The notes under the pieces were generated by a model. That model had not been told where the DNA came from and did not search any database. It saw only the letters and a list, made by a program, of their open reading frames with translations. The translations under genes and the position numbers were made by a program. DNA of 64,000 bases from SB15 sp964639245 (GTDB lineage: Bacteria; Chloroflexota; Anaerolineae; Aggregatilineales; J027), in contig CAZXCU010000020.1 in the NCBI GenBank assembly GCA_964639245.1, forward strand, positions 24,604-88,603. The letters run 5' to 3'. Below are positions 41,151 to 48,944 of the stretch, in pieces. Position 1 is the first letter of the stretch. Each line of letters begins with the position of its first letter.

Positions 41151-43110
41151 TCCTCGTCAGAAGGCGGTTTGACATCATCGTCAAAATCCACATATTCCAG
41201 CTCTTTGTCCAACTCATTGGCAGTGTCTTCATCCAAAACAAAGGGTGAAGTACGCGGCGCGGGTTTGAAATTGCGCTGAAAAGTCGGTCTTTCGGGAGGG
41301 CGGGTGGAAGCCGTTCCGCTTGGACGGGCTAACCGTTCGGGGAGTTCGGGTTTTTGGGTATCTTCTGGATTCGGACGACGGGTAAATTCGCCTGTTGGAC
41401 GGGTAAAGGATGGACGGTCACGGGATGGTTCCGAATTGGGTGCATCGGTAGGCGGACGGCGTTGAAAATCAGGCCGTGTCGAGGCTGCTGGACGTTCACT
41501 CTCAGGACGGGTAAAGGANNNNNNNNNNNNNNNNNNNNNNNNNNNNNNNNNNNNNNNNNNNNNNNNNNNNNNNNNNNNNNNNNNNNNNNNNNNNNNNNNN
41601 NNNNNNNNNNNNNNNNNNCATCACTAGGACGGCGTTGAAAATCGGCACGAGTAGAAGCTGCCGGACGCTCACTCTCAGGACGGGTAAAGGACGGACGGTC
41701 TCCCTGTGATTCCGAAGTGGGTGCATCGCTAGGACGGCGTTGGAAATCAGGCCGTGTCGAGGCTGCCGGACGCTCACGGGGCGATTCCGAAGAGGGTGCA
41801 TCGCTAGGACGGCGTTGAAAATCGGGACGGGTAGAAGCTGCCGGACGCTCACCCTGTGATTCCGAAGGGGGTGCATCGCTAGGACGGCGTTGGAAATCAG
41901 GCCGTGTCGAGGCTGCCGGACGCTCACGGGGCGATTCCGAAGAGGGTGCATCGCTAGGACGGCGTTGAAAATCGGGACGGGTAGAAGCTGCCGGACGCTC
42001 ACCCTGTGATTCCGAAGGGGGTGCGTCACTCGGCGGGCGGCGGGTAAATTCGCCTGTGGAACGGTTAGAGGAGGGGGTGTGTTCGGGTTCAGGCGCTGAT
42101 TTTTCACCTTCGGATTTTGAGCCTATTGGACTGCGACTGGCAAAACTAGGCGCACTAGGCCGCACAGGTTCGCTGATCGGAATTGCCTTCGGCATTGGCA
42201 TTTTATCAGATGGGTCAGGCAAAGGCAGCAAAAAATTATAAATCGAGGGCAGGGGTTCGCCTTTGGGATAGGGTAAATCGGAGCCGGGTTCGCGTTTTTG
42301 CACCGCCGCACTGCGGGTTTTGGCAGCGATTTCATTCCCATACTCCATCCGCACACCGCGTACCCGTGCTAGCCCTTCTTCCAGCAAACCGAGTATAAAA
42401 ATCACGACGAGATCCAACAGCAGAGTCAGAAAAAGCGCGGTATTGACGAGTTCGAGGGTATGGGTGACTGGCCCTGCTAAGGTTTCGACCAGGACTTCAT
42501 CTAAACCAATCACCAGAAAAACGGCACTGATGACAGCGAGAACCCCCAGAATTAAAGGCCACCCCGCCGCATCTTCGCGTTTGGGAATCATCGAGTTCGC
42601 AATCGAAAAGAGCAAATAAAACCACAGCAGAAAATCTCCTGCGCCAAAAAGACCGCGAAATTCCTCCCACATTCGCGTAATATCGCCTGAGCCAGACGCA
42701 ATGAGCAGATCATCCAATGAGAGAATGTTGGTGCTGATTTCAGAAATAATCAACATCATCACGATAAGCGGGGCAGCTGCTACCATCGCGGCACGGATGG
42801 CATCCGTTTTGTCACGCTCCACGACCACAAAATTCAGGCGGAGCGTGCCGTTTTCCTGCTGCTGAGGCCAATTGAACCCTTTTTTGATAGGGACATTCAA
42901 CAGACCTGCCACCAGATATTGCACAAATTCATGAATAAAAATACCGGGAAAAAAGATGATATAAAAAGCACGGGTGGCACGGGCTTTGTTTTTGGTCAAC
43001 ACATACCCAACCCCAAAGGTATGCTGATGCACCCAATTTTCTGCCATCATCAAAGGAATGAAGATGGCAACCAGCACCGCCCACGGGGTTAAAAGGTTTA
43101 GGAAATCCAT
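41147..43110 (-). CDS. Membrane protein with a proline-rich tandem-repeat tail (interrupted by an assembly gap)
   Basis: The protein starts with about six membrane segments (residues 1-250), including FFPGIFIHEFVQYLVAGL, where HEFVQ resembles but does not complete an HExxH protease motif. Then comes a soluble linker and a long proline, serine and arginine-rich tail of about 25-residue units (RPSDAPPSESQGERPAAS and RPSDAPSSESPRERPAAS) in alternating order. A run of 100 N interrupts it. Reading past the gap in the correct frame gives a tail with RPSFTRPTGEFTRRP and an acidic end YVDFDDDVKPPSDED, with TAG at 41149-41147. The frame break seen across the N run comes from the arbitrary gap length, not from a mutation. 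Function unknown. Confidence 0.7.
41519..41618. other. Assembly gap (100 N) inside tandem repeats
   Basis: A run of exactly 100 N, the usual placeholder for a gap of unknown length. The flanks are both copies of the proline-rich repeat, so repeat collapse during assembly is the probable cause. To keep the gene open, the true gap must leave a remainder of 2 when divided by 3. Confidence 0.97.
41721..42020. repeat. Two perfect 150-bp tandem copies, each of two 75-bp units
   Basis: Bases 41721-41870 and 41871-42020 are identical. Each 150-bp copy is made of two similar 75-bp units that encode 25 residues, one with the SSESPRE variant and one with PPSESQGE. More diverged units continue towards the gap. 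This is recent tandem amplification inside a coding region. Confidence 0.92.
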
Positions 43111-43162
43111 AGTCCCATTTTAGTGGAGCAGTTGCTATTCAGCAATCAAATTGAATGGATGA

Positions 43163-43393
43163 TCAGGTGAACTGTGGTGGAATCGACACAATCTTCCCTG
43201 ACCAGTACGTCCCGTTATACAACAGTTCAAACGTTCGTCCGTCTGCCACTTTCACCAGCAAATGCTGCCCATCTTCGTTATACCAGCGTCGGCCTTGTTC
43301 TGTGACCAGCAATTCCTGCTCCTCCCAGATAATTTTGGATGGGCGGGCGTGACCTTCGGCGGTAAAACGGGCTTCAACGCGACAGGGTTGCAT
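43163..43393 (-). CDS. Small conserved hypothetical protein
   Basis: A 76-aa soluble, beta-rich protein beginning MQPCRVEARFTAEGHARPSKIIWEEQ, with GRRWYNEDGQHLLVKVADGRTFEL in the second half. The pattern of a W-x-x-x-E strand followed by DG-x-x-L-x-V-x-x-x-G-x-x-F-x-L resembles small DUF6504-type proteins, but the family is not certain. The start overlaps the end of pncC by 20 bases. It is the last gene of the nine-gene minus-strand operon. Confidence 0.65.
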   Translation of the reverse strand: MQPCRVEARFTAEGHARPSKIIWEEQELLVTEQGRRWYNEDGQHLLVKVADGRTFELLYNGTYWSGKIVSIPPQFT

Positions 43394-43856
43394 CGTGTAA
43401 ATACTCCAAGAGAAATTGTAAAGCGGCTTCGGCGCTGGATTCCTTATTCTGAATCCGTTCCCCCGTCCACACAAACCGCCGCACCAGAATCGTGGTGGGG
43501 GTGGCAAGCCCAATGTACGTGAGTCCGACAGGTTTATCGGCGGTTCCACCGTCTGGCCCGGCAATCCCTGTCACCGAAAGAGCGAATGTTGCGCCAAAAA
43601 TCCGCTGTGCGCCCTGTGCCATCTCACGGGCAGTTTGTTCGCTAACCGCGCCAAAATCGCGTAGGGTTGATTCTTGTACCCCTAGAAATTGCATTTTGGC
43701 TTCGTTGGAATAGGAGATGATCCCGCCAAGATAATAGGCAGAACTCCCACTCACATTCGTGATGCGGTGTCCAATGAGACCCCCGGTGCAGCTTTCCGCC
43801 GTGGCAAGGGTATAACTTTTTGCTTTGAGCAGGTCGCCAATCCGTGTTTCTATCAT
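43374..43856 (-). CDS. pncC: Nicotinamide-nucleotide amidase (CinA C-terminal family)
   Basis: A 160-aa protein with TAESCTGGLIGHRITNVSGSS (split here as the catalytic Ser region), then LGGIISYSN, AVSEQTAREMAQG and SVTGIAGPDGGTADKPVGL. These are the blocks of the stand-alone PncC/CinA amidase, which deamidates nicotinamide mononucleotide to nicotinate mononucleotide in NAD salvage. Length is normal for the stand-alone form, with no CinA N-terminal domain. The start overlaps the upstream glycosidase-like gene by ATGA. Its presence in a glycan-type operon may be incidental. Confidence 0.93.
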   Translation of the reverse strand: MIETRIGDLLKAKSYTLATAESCTGGLIGHRITNVSGSSAYYLGGIISYSNEAKMQFLGVQESTLRDFGAVSEQTAREMAQGAQRIFGATFALSVTGIAGPDGGTADKPVGLTYIGLATPTTILVRRFVWTGERIQNKESSAEAALQFLLEYLHDATLSR

Positions 43857-45325
43857 CCGAATCGCCTCCCCGCTGCCACTCGTGAATTGAGAATTTCTTC
43901 AATTTCGCGGCTTTCCGTCCCCACAATGAAGTCCATATACACATTCGGCCATTCGCGCTGAATCTGATTGTTCATCAAATCCACCAGATCGGGTGTTGTC
44001 AAAACTGTAACAGCGAGGGAAGTGTCTTTGGGCAAAAAGTTGATAAATTCATAAACGGTCATCAGCATAGGCCGAAACCGTTCCCAGTAAACTTTGCCAA
44101 AGGTAAAAAACCATGTCTCGTCAATGCCCGGCGCAAGCACAATGAAATGATAGGTGGGTTCGCCGCGTACCGGGCCGGGGCCGGGTGGTTCGATGATGAC
44201 CGTCGCGGGGGGTGGTTCCACCCCATCCAGTGTATCTAGCCCTTCGACATCTTTGGGGAGAGGATTGGTTTGTTCGAGTAATCCCGCCGCAGGCATTGGC
44301 CCACCGCCAGAAGGGTCATAATAATGATCCCATTTCCACAGCGCCACGCCCCAGAACCAAGGCGGCGCTTCCCGCGAAATCCAATCAAACATGGCAACGG
44401 TGGCATGGGCATGGCTTTCCCAGCTAAAACCGGGATAACGGGTATCCATCTGCTGAATTTGTCCCTGTTTGGGCAAAGGCCATAACCCGCCTTCTGTTCC
44501 GACGACTGGCACCGCCCCGATACCAAAAAGCTCCCGCAGACGTTCAATCCATGCCACGCCGCTGCCAATCACCCCATGCACATCGCCTGTCGGAGAAAGC
44601 GGTGTGCCTCCCCAGACGGTTCTGCCGGGGTCGCCTGCTTGACTAATCGGGTCATAGGGATATTCAAAGTGCCACCCCCCCTCAGCATAATTCTGGGTTT
44701 CGGGCGGGCGGGCAGAAAGTTCACCTTGACCGGGGATTTCCTGATAAAAATGATTCAAAATATAGGGATGGGTCGGAATCCAGAAGCCGTTCGCCAGCAC
44801 TTGCGAAAAACGGTTGTAATGATTATCAAACATATAGAGCGAAAGCTGGTTGATCCAGTTGATGGTATTTTCCCATCCACCTCCCCCCGCTTCAGTGAGG
44901 GGGATAAAGCCCGGATACCCACCATTTTCGATAATAAATTCGGCCCAATCGAGCCAGTTATTGCAGATGGGCGCAATCACCCCACTGGTATTGAAGGGGT
45001 CAAAATTCACGCCCGAAGGCCACTCAATTCCCAGATTTGGTTCGTTGTAGATCTCAAACCATTTTGCCCCGGCGCTGAGATATTCCTGAAAATTTTTCCG
45101 CATTTCCGCATCAATAGGTACACCACTGTGTGTGGGACGATAAATGCGAATAATCGGGGTTACATTGTTGGCTAACAGGGTGGGGCATAAACTTACATAG
45201 TCCGACCCCAACGCGACCAACTTCATCCAGCCGAATTTTTGAGAGAAAATCCGGTTGGGGTCAGGGTTGCCTTGGTTGTGCATCCCGCGTGGGTTGCGTG
45301 ACCATTGATAATCTGTCAGTTTCAT
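43853..45325 (-). CDS. Glycosidase-like protein with a novel C-terminal module
   Basis: A 490-aa protein without a signal peptide. Residues 1-350 resemble a clan-A TIM-barrel glycosidase: KWFEIYNEPNLGIEW puts a NEP acid/base Glu at 95, and VPVVGTEGGLW puts a candidate nucleophile Glu at 278. A proline-rich linker (about 370-390) leads to a final module (391-490: YHFIVLAPGID, KVYWERFRPML, LPKDTSLAVTVLT) that closely matches the separate 122-aa protein two genes upstream. The ATG at 45325 overlaps the GNAT stop (ATGA). No close named glycosidase family was recognised. It may act on a surface glycan, or be a cytosolic binding protein. Confidence 0.65.
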   Translation of the reverse strand: MKLTDYQWSRNPRGMHNQGNPDPNRIFSQKFGWMKLVALGSDYVSLCPTLLANNVTPIIRIYRPTHSGVPIDAEMRKNFQEYLSAGAKWFEIYNEPNLGIEWPSGVNFDPFNTSGVIAPICNNWLDWAEFIIENGGYPGFIPLTEAGGGGWENTINWINQLSLYMFDNHYNRFSQVLANGFWIPTHPYILNHFYQEIPGQGELSARPPETQNYAEGGWHFEYPYDPISQAGDPGRTVWGGTPLSPTGDVHGVIGSGVAWIERLRELFGIGAVPVVGTEGGLWPLPKQGQIQQMDTRYPGFSWESHAHATVAMFDWISREAPPWFWGVALWKWDHYYDPSGGGPMPAAGLLEQTNPLPKDVEGLDTLDGVEPPPATVIIEPPGPGPVRGEPTYHFIVLAPGIDETWFFTFGKVYWERFRPMLMTVYEFINFLPKDTSLAVTVLTTPDLVDLMNNQIQREWPNVYMDFIVGTESREIEEILNSRVAAGRRFG

Positions 45326-45903
45326 GGGATACGAAGAAAGGCTAAACCAGTTTTGAAGGCCGTCTGCCATTCAGAAGTTGATTTAAGCGCATCCACTGGA
45401 AGGATAGCACGCGGAGGTTGGGTAGCCGGTTGAAGTACAAGAAACCACCATGAAACATCGTGCCATTGTTCTAATTTAAAGCCGACATGGTGATAAACCC
45501 CAACGGCTTGAAACCCTACCGATTGATGGAGTCCAACACTTGCATCATTGGGTAAGGTAATGCCAGCAAACGCATTATAAAATCCCCTCAACCGGAGCAA
45601 AGCAAACAGTGTTTCATACAAGCCCCGTCCTATGCCCATTCTTTGAAACCGTTTATCCACATAGACAGTTGTCTCTACTGACCATTGGTAAGCGGGCCGT
45701 TCACGGAGCTGGCTGGCATAGGCGTAGCCCATCACCTCTCCTTGATGATTTTCGCACACTAACCAGAGCGCTTTCAAAATCCGATTTCGCATGTCTTCCA
45801 TAGACGGTGGTTCTAATTCAAAGGAAACCACCGTTTCGCGTACATAAGGAGCGTAAATCTGTAAAATTGCCGCAGTGTCTTGTTCGTTAGCTAAGCGTAT
45901 CAT
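45322..45903 (-). CDS. GNAT acetyltransferase (phosphinothricin-type)
   Basis: A 193-aa protein with the phosphinothricin/methionine sulfoximine acetyltransferase layout. It starts IRLANEQDTAAILQIYAPYV. VSFELEPPSMEDMRNRI, the acetyl-CoA site VDKRFQRMGIGRGLYETL and GFYNAFAGITLPNDASVGLH follow, then LHQSVGFQAVGVYHHVGFK. A C-terminal extension of about 25 residues is unusual. The natural substrate is not certain, since PAT-type enzymes often act on amino acids or analogues. It overlaps both neighbours by ATGA, placing it firmly in the operon. Confidence 0.88.
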   Translation of the reverse strand: MIRLANEQDTAAILQIYAPYVRETVVSFELEPPSMEDMRNRILKALWLVCENHQGEVMGYAYASQLRERPAYQWSVETTVYVDKRFQRMGIGRGLYETLFALLRLRGFYNAFAGITLPNDASVGLHQSVGFQAVGVYHHVGFKLEQWHDVSWWFLVLQPATQPPRAILPVDALKSTSEWQTAFKTGLAFLRIP

Positions 45904-46268
45904 TGGGACAATGGAACACCAAAAGGTTCATTCCGTTCAGCACGGGCATCTAGGGTTAATTGCAAATCTTCGGGAAAATCATACACCAGTGGGTCATGGT
46001 ACACGCGCTGACCGAACAGGTTATTCATTTGGTCGGTCACGAGACTTGCGGTATCACTGCGCGAAAGACTGGTAATCGCCACACTGTAGCGACGCGGGAT
46101 ATGCTGAATCAAGGACAGGTCATGCACTACCATCGTCCGAAAAGTTTCCCAATATTTCCGCGCTGCCACAAACAAATAATCCACGCTTACACCGGGCGCA
46201 AGGTACAAAAAGTGAAAATCAGCTTTTTGCGTGGGTGGGTCACCTGTTTGCAAACGAAAATTTACCAT
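45900..46268 (-). CDS. Uncharacterised 122-aa protein, stand-alone copy of the novel module
   Basis: After 16 leading residues, the protein is a single module (about 17-117): DFHFLYLAPGVS, AARKYWETFRTMV, IPRRYSVAITSLS, LVTDQMNNLFG. The same spacing and residues occur at the end of the glycosidase-like protein two genes downstream, so they are paralogous. No known family was recognised. The alternation of strands and helices fits a small alpha/beta fold. Start ATG 46268 is used, since the longer frame reaches into the upstream gene; AAGGGA lies upstream. It overlaps the GNAT gene by ATGA. Confidence 0.7.
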   Translation of the reverse strand: MVNFRLQTGDPPTQKADFHFLYLAPGVSVDYLFVAARKYWETFRTMVVHDLSLIQHIPRRYSVAITSLSRSDTASLVTDQMNNLFGQRVYHDPLVYDFPEDLQLTLDARAERNEPFGVPLSQ

Positions 46269-46272
46269 CTGC

Positions 46273-47268
46273 TTACTTCCCTTGTGGACTCTGTTTTGAT
46301 TGTAGTACAGCCTGTTCGCTACGCCAAAGTACAGATTCCTTGAGTCGGGCAATCACCGTGTTTAAGCGGGGGTAGCCATCCGCATATTCAGCCGCCCATT
46401 CCCGCGCAAATAGGCCATTCCGAATCTGGTCTAAAATGCTCTCCATTTGTGCTTGGACTTTGGTTTCCTGAAAGCGTTCGGTACGCGAAAGGACGCTGTA
46501 TTGTCCCATCGGCGACATGCCTTGCAAGGTGGAAAGCAACCCTTGTTCGGAGGCTTGATGAAAAAATTCACTCAATTCGCCTGAAAGATACAATTCATTA
46601 ATCACCGCGTCTTCGGGGTAGCCCTGCCGAATCAAAACCTGTGCAGCATTGGCAAGAATCATGTGCAGCGCGGGCAAAATGGCCTGCTGCCAGAACAAAT
46701 CCAGTTCCACTTCTTGTTGAAAAGTCACTTCCAACGCGCCCTTTTTAAGCCCTCCTACCGCCAATGTGACCGCAAGTAAACGCTCCATAGCCGTCACAGT
46801 CGCTTTGCGGTGCAAACTCACCGCGCTTAAAAAGCCCGTCCCGTTTTCATAAACGCGGCGCACGCTGTTTCCGAGTGTGCGGGGAGCAAGCAGTCCCACA
46901 TCCACAAAAACAGGCGGTTCGATGAATTTATAGGTGATGTTATATGCAGAGGCAAATACCAGCATATCGCCGGTTTTAAGGGCGGGGCTAATTTCCTCTA
47001 AAAACACACGCGGCATGGCTTCGTCGGGAATCGTCAACAGATGAATATTTGACCCGCGAGTCGCTTCGGTAAACGACCCTGTGGTAAAACCGTCTTGGCG
47101 AGCTTGGATAGCATATTCATCCGGGGCATTGCCTACCAGCACCGGAATGCCACTGTCCCGCAAATTGAGCGCCAATGAACGCCCCAAATTGCCATAGCCC
47201 AGGATGGCAACACGGCTGCCCTGTAAATAGGACAGACTGGCATCTTTTTCATAATAGGTTTTAGTCAT
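46273..47268 (-). CDS. Divergent ketol-acid reductoisomerase-like protein
   Basis: A 331-aa protein aligning over its length with IlvC-type KARI. The Rossmann segment is RVAILGYGNLGRSLALNLRDSG (normally GYGSQGH), with GNAPDE in place of the usual NADPH loop. Key active-site positions differ: the His in the usual AHGFNI is Ser (FASAYNI), the Lys of the PKGPGH loop is Arg (APRTLGNSV), the metal-binding Asp190 is kept (LELDLF), and Glu194 is Gln. It is unlikely to be a working branched-chain KARI. It may be an NAD(P)-binding reductase or have lost catalysis. The start at 47268 overlaps the GT2 gene by 8 bases. Confidence 0.75.
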   Translation of the reverse strand: MTKTYYEKDASLSYLQGSRVAILGYGNLGRSLALNLRDSGIPVLVGNAPDEYAIQARQDGFTTGSFTEATRGSNIHLLTIPDEAMPRVFLEEISPALKTGDMLVFASAYNITYKFIEPPVFVDVGLLAPRTLGNSVRRVYENGTGFLSAVSLHRKATVTAMERLLAVTLAVGGLKKGALEVTFQQEVELDLFWQQAILPALHMILANAAQVLIRQGYPEDAVINELYLSGELSEFFHQASEQGLLSTLQGMSPMGQYSVLSRTERFQETKVQAQMESILDQIRNGLFAREWAAEYADGYPRLNTVIARLKESVLWRSEQAVLQSKQSPQGK

Positions 47269-47989
47269 AGATACCGCGCCGCGCATTTTGTCGAATTTTT
47301 AAAATTTCCATCACCATATTGTAGGCATCCGTGAAGGGTTTCACTTTGGATTGCTCTTTATAAATCCATGTAATCGGCACTTCGATAATCTGATATCCCT
47401 TGCGGCGGGCAATAAAGAGCAGTTCAACATCAAATGCCCATCCGTTAATCGTCTGCATAGGGAAAAGCACTTGGGCAACTTCCCGCCGAAAGCATTTAAA
47501 TCCACACTGCGTATCTTGCAACCCGCGCACCGCTAAAATACGGACTAAGGTATTAAACACCCGACCCATCACATGCCGATATTCTGGTTCGCCGACCCGT
47601 TTTGCGCCGGGGGCTTCGCGGGAGGCAATCGCAACATCATAGCCACTCAAGCGGGGGGGCAAAAACTTCAAGGATTCCTCAACTGGCATGGAGAAATCAG
47701 CATCGCAAATAAACAAATACTCTCCCGTCGCTGCCAGCATCCCGGTTTTAACTGCCGCCCCTTTGCCCTGTGTTTTTTCAGTGATGACTCGCATATAGGG
47801 ATATTTTTCTGCGGCTGCTTCAGCGATTTTGAGTGTGTCATCGGTGCTGTTGTTATTCACAATGACCACTTCGATAGGAAAATCTTGTTGAGCAACAAAG
47901 GCTGCCACTTCTGCTAAACTTTTGGGCAGTCGATCCGGGGCAGCTTCATTGTAGGCCGGAATGACCAGCGAGAGAAAAGGGTTAGACAC
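47261..47989 (-). CDS. GT2 glycosyltransferase, dolichyl-phosphate-glucose/mannose synthase-like
   Basis: A 242-aa GT-A protein beginning LSLVIPAYNEAAPDRLPKSL, with the DxD-type ICDADFSMP, the acceptor-side segment QCGFKCFRREVAQVLF and the late block AFDVELLFIARRKGY. These are typical of polyprenyl-phosphate glucosyl- or mannosyltransferases. It has no membrane domain of its own and would load a polyprenyl phosphate at the membrane face. Such a lipid-linked donor could serve the GT-C-like proteins encoded elsewhere in the window. The start is GTG 47989 with AGGAGA upstream. It overlaps the previous gene by 8 bases. Confidence 0.9.
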   Translation of the reverse strand: MSNPFLSLVIPAYNEAAPDRLPKSLAEVAAFVAQQDFPIEVVIVNNNSTDDTLKIAEAAAEKYPYMRVITEKTQGKGAAVKTGMLAATGEYLFICDADFSMPVEESLKFLPPRLSGYDVAIASREAPGAKRVGEPEYRHVMGRVFNTLVRILAVRGLQDTQCGFKCFRREVAQVLFPMQTINGWAFDVELLFIARRKGYQIIEVPITWIYKEQSKVKPFTDAYNMVMEILKIRQNARRGIYD

Positions 47990-48944
47990 GCGGTTCTCCT
48001 GTCGTCGGAGTTAAAATAGACTCAAGATATTCAATAGATACACGGCGAGTGGCCTGCACAGCGCGGCGTTTGCGGAGCATTTTAGGCAGTTGCAAGAGTC
48101 CATCGCGCATTCCGCGCAAACGGGCGCGGGCGGCTTCCCCCCGCCATGCCCGCAGTGCCTCCCACGCGATTTTGACTTGCTGACGCACAATCGCCAGCCC
48201 GTTTTTGCGCCATAAAGCCGCCGGATAATCTTTGATAAGGACAAATAAAATATTCCGTCCGGCATAATAGCTGGCTGTTTTTCCCCCACCGGTTGCCGAG
48301 AGCATATGATAGACCACTGCATCCGGTAGGTAGAGGCACGGATACCCTGCTAACTGCGCTCGCCAGCCTAAGTCAATATCTTCCAGCGAAAAATAAAAAT
48401 CATCATCCAACAAACCAATTTCATCCAGCAAACCGCGCCGATAAATGGATGCTCCACCACAGGCCGAAAAGACGGTTTGTTCACGGTCATACTGCCCATG
48501 ATTGGGCTGCCACACGCCGCGATTGCCCGGTAAACCATCCACGCGGTAAAAATCACCGGCGGCATGGAAAGTATCACGTTGGTCAAAAAGCATCATGCGC
48601 GACGCAATGAATCCCACTTCGGGATGGCGGGCAAAGCCATCCACCACCGCTTTTGCCCAATTTGCATCCACTTCCGTATCATTATTGAGCAGCGCAATAA
48701 ACTCCCCACTGGCGGCAGCCATGCCCGTATTACACGCCCCCGTGAAGCCGCGATTTTCTGGCAGTTCTATGAGCAGCACTTCGGGATACTGTTCCCGAAT
48801 ATAAGTTTGTGAGCCATCCTGTGAGGCATTGTCCACAATGATAATTTCAATATCAGGGTAGGTTTGCATTCGTAAGGAATCGAGACAGGTTTTTAAAAAA
48901 TGTTTGCCATTCCAATTCGGAATCACAATCGACAATCGGCTCAT
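47982..48944 (-). CDS. GT2 glycosyltransferase, rhamnosyltransferase-like
   Basis: A 320-aa GT-A protein beginning RLSIVIPNWNGKHFLKTCL, with VDNASQDGSQ, ENRGFTGACNTGM, the DxD-type LLNNDTEV and the acceptor-side block FSLEDIDLGWRAQLAGY. This arrangement is common in WcaA/RfbN-type rhamnosyl- and glycosyltransferases of O-antigen-like pathways. A C-terminal basic amphipathic region (about 250-310) may hold it at the membrane. The ATG overlaps the upstream RmlD-like stop. An RmlD-like gene directly upstream fits an activated deoxysugar donor. Confidence 0.88.
   Translation of the reverse strand: MSRLSIVIPNWNGKHFLKTCLDSLRMQTYPDIEIIIVDNASQDGSQTYIREQYPEVLLIELPENRGFTGACNTGMAAASGEFIALLNNDTEVDANWAKAVVDGFARHPEVGFIASRMMLFDQRDTFHAAGDFYRVDGLPGNRGVWQPNHGQYDREQTVFSACGGASIYRRGLLDEIGLLDDDFYFSLEDIDLGWRAQLAGYPCLYLPDAVVYHMLSATGGGKTASYYAGRNILFVLIKDYPAALWRKNGLAIVRQQVKIAWEALRAWRGEAARARLRGMRDGLLQLPKMLRKRRAVQATRRVSIEYLESILTPTTGEPRV

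Noticed and set aside
41329..41518. A frameshifted C terminus of the repeat protein ending at 41329
   Set aside because: The frame after the N run is arbitrary because 100 N is a placeholder. The other frame gives the same repeat pattern and an open reading to 41147.
41619..42050. A CRISPR array
   Set aside because: The repeats are 75 and 150 bp, contiguous, coding and without spacers.
41502..42107. A long minus-strand reading frame with repeated MHPLRN units in the repeat region
   Set aside because: It is an alternative frame of the same tandem repeats. Repeat structure keeps several frames open, and the composition is unlike a real protein.
42900..42960. A zinc-protease HExxH motif in the repeat membrane protein
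   Set aside because: The sequence is HEFVQ. The second His is missing and no other metal ligand pattern is clear.
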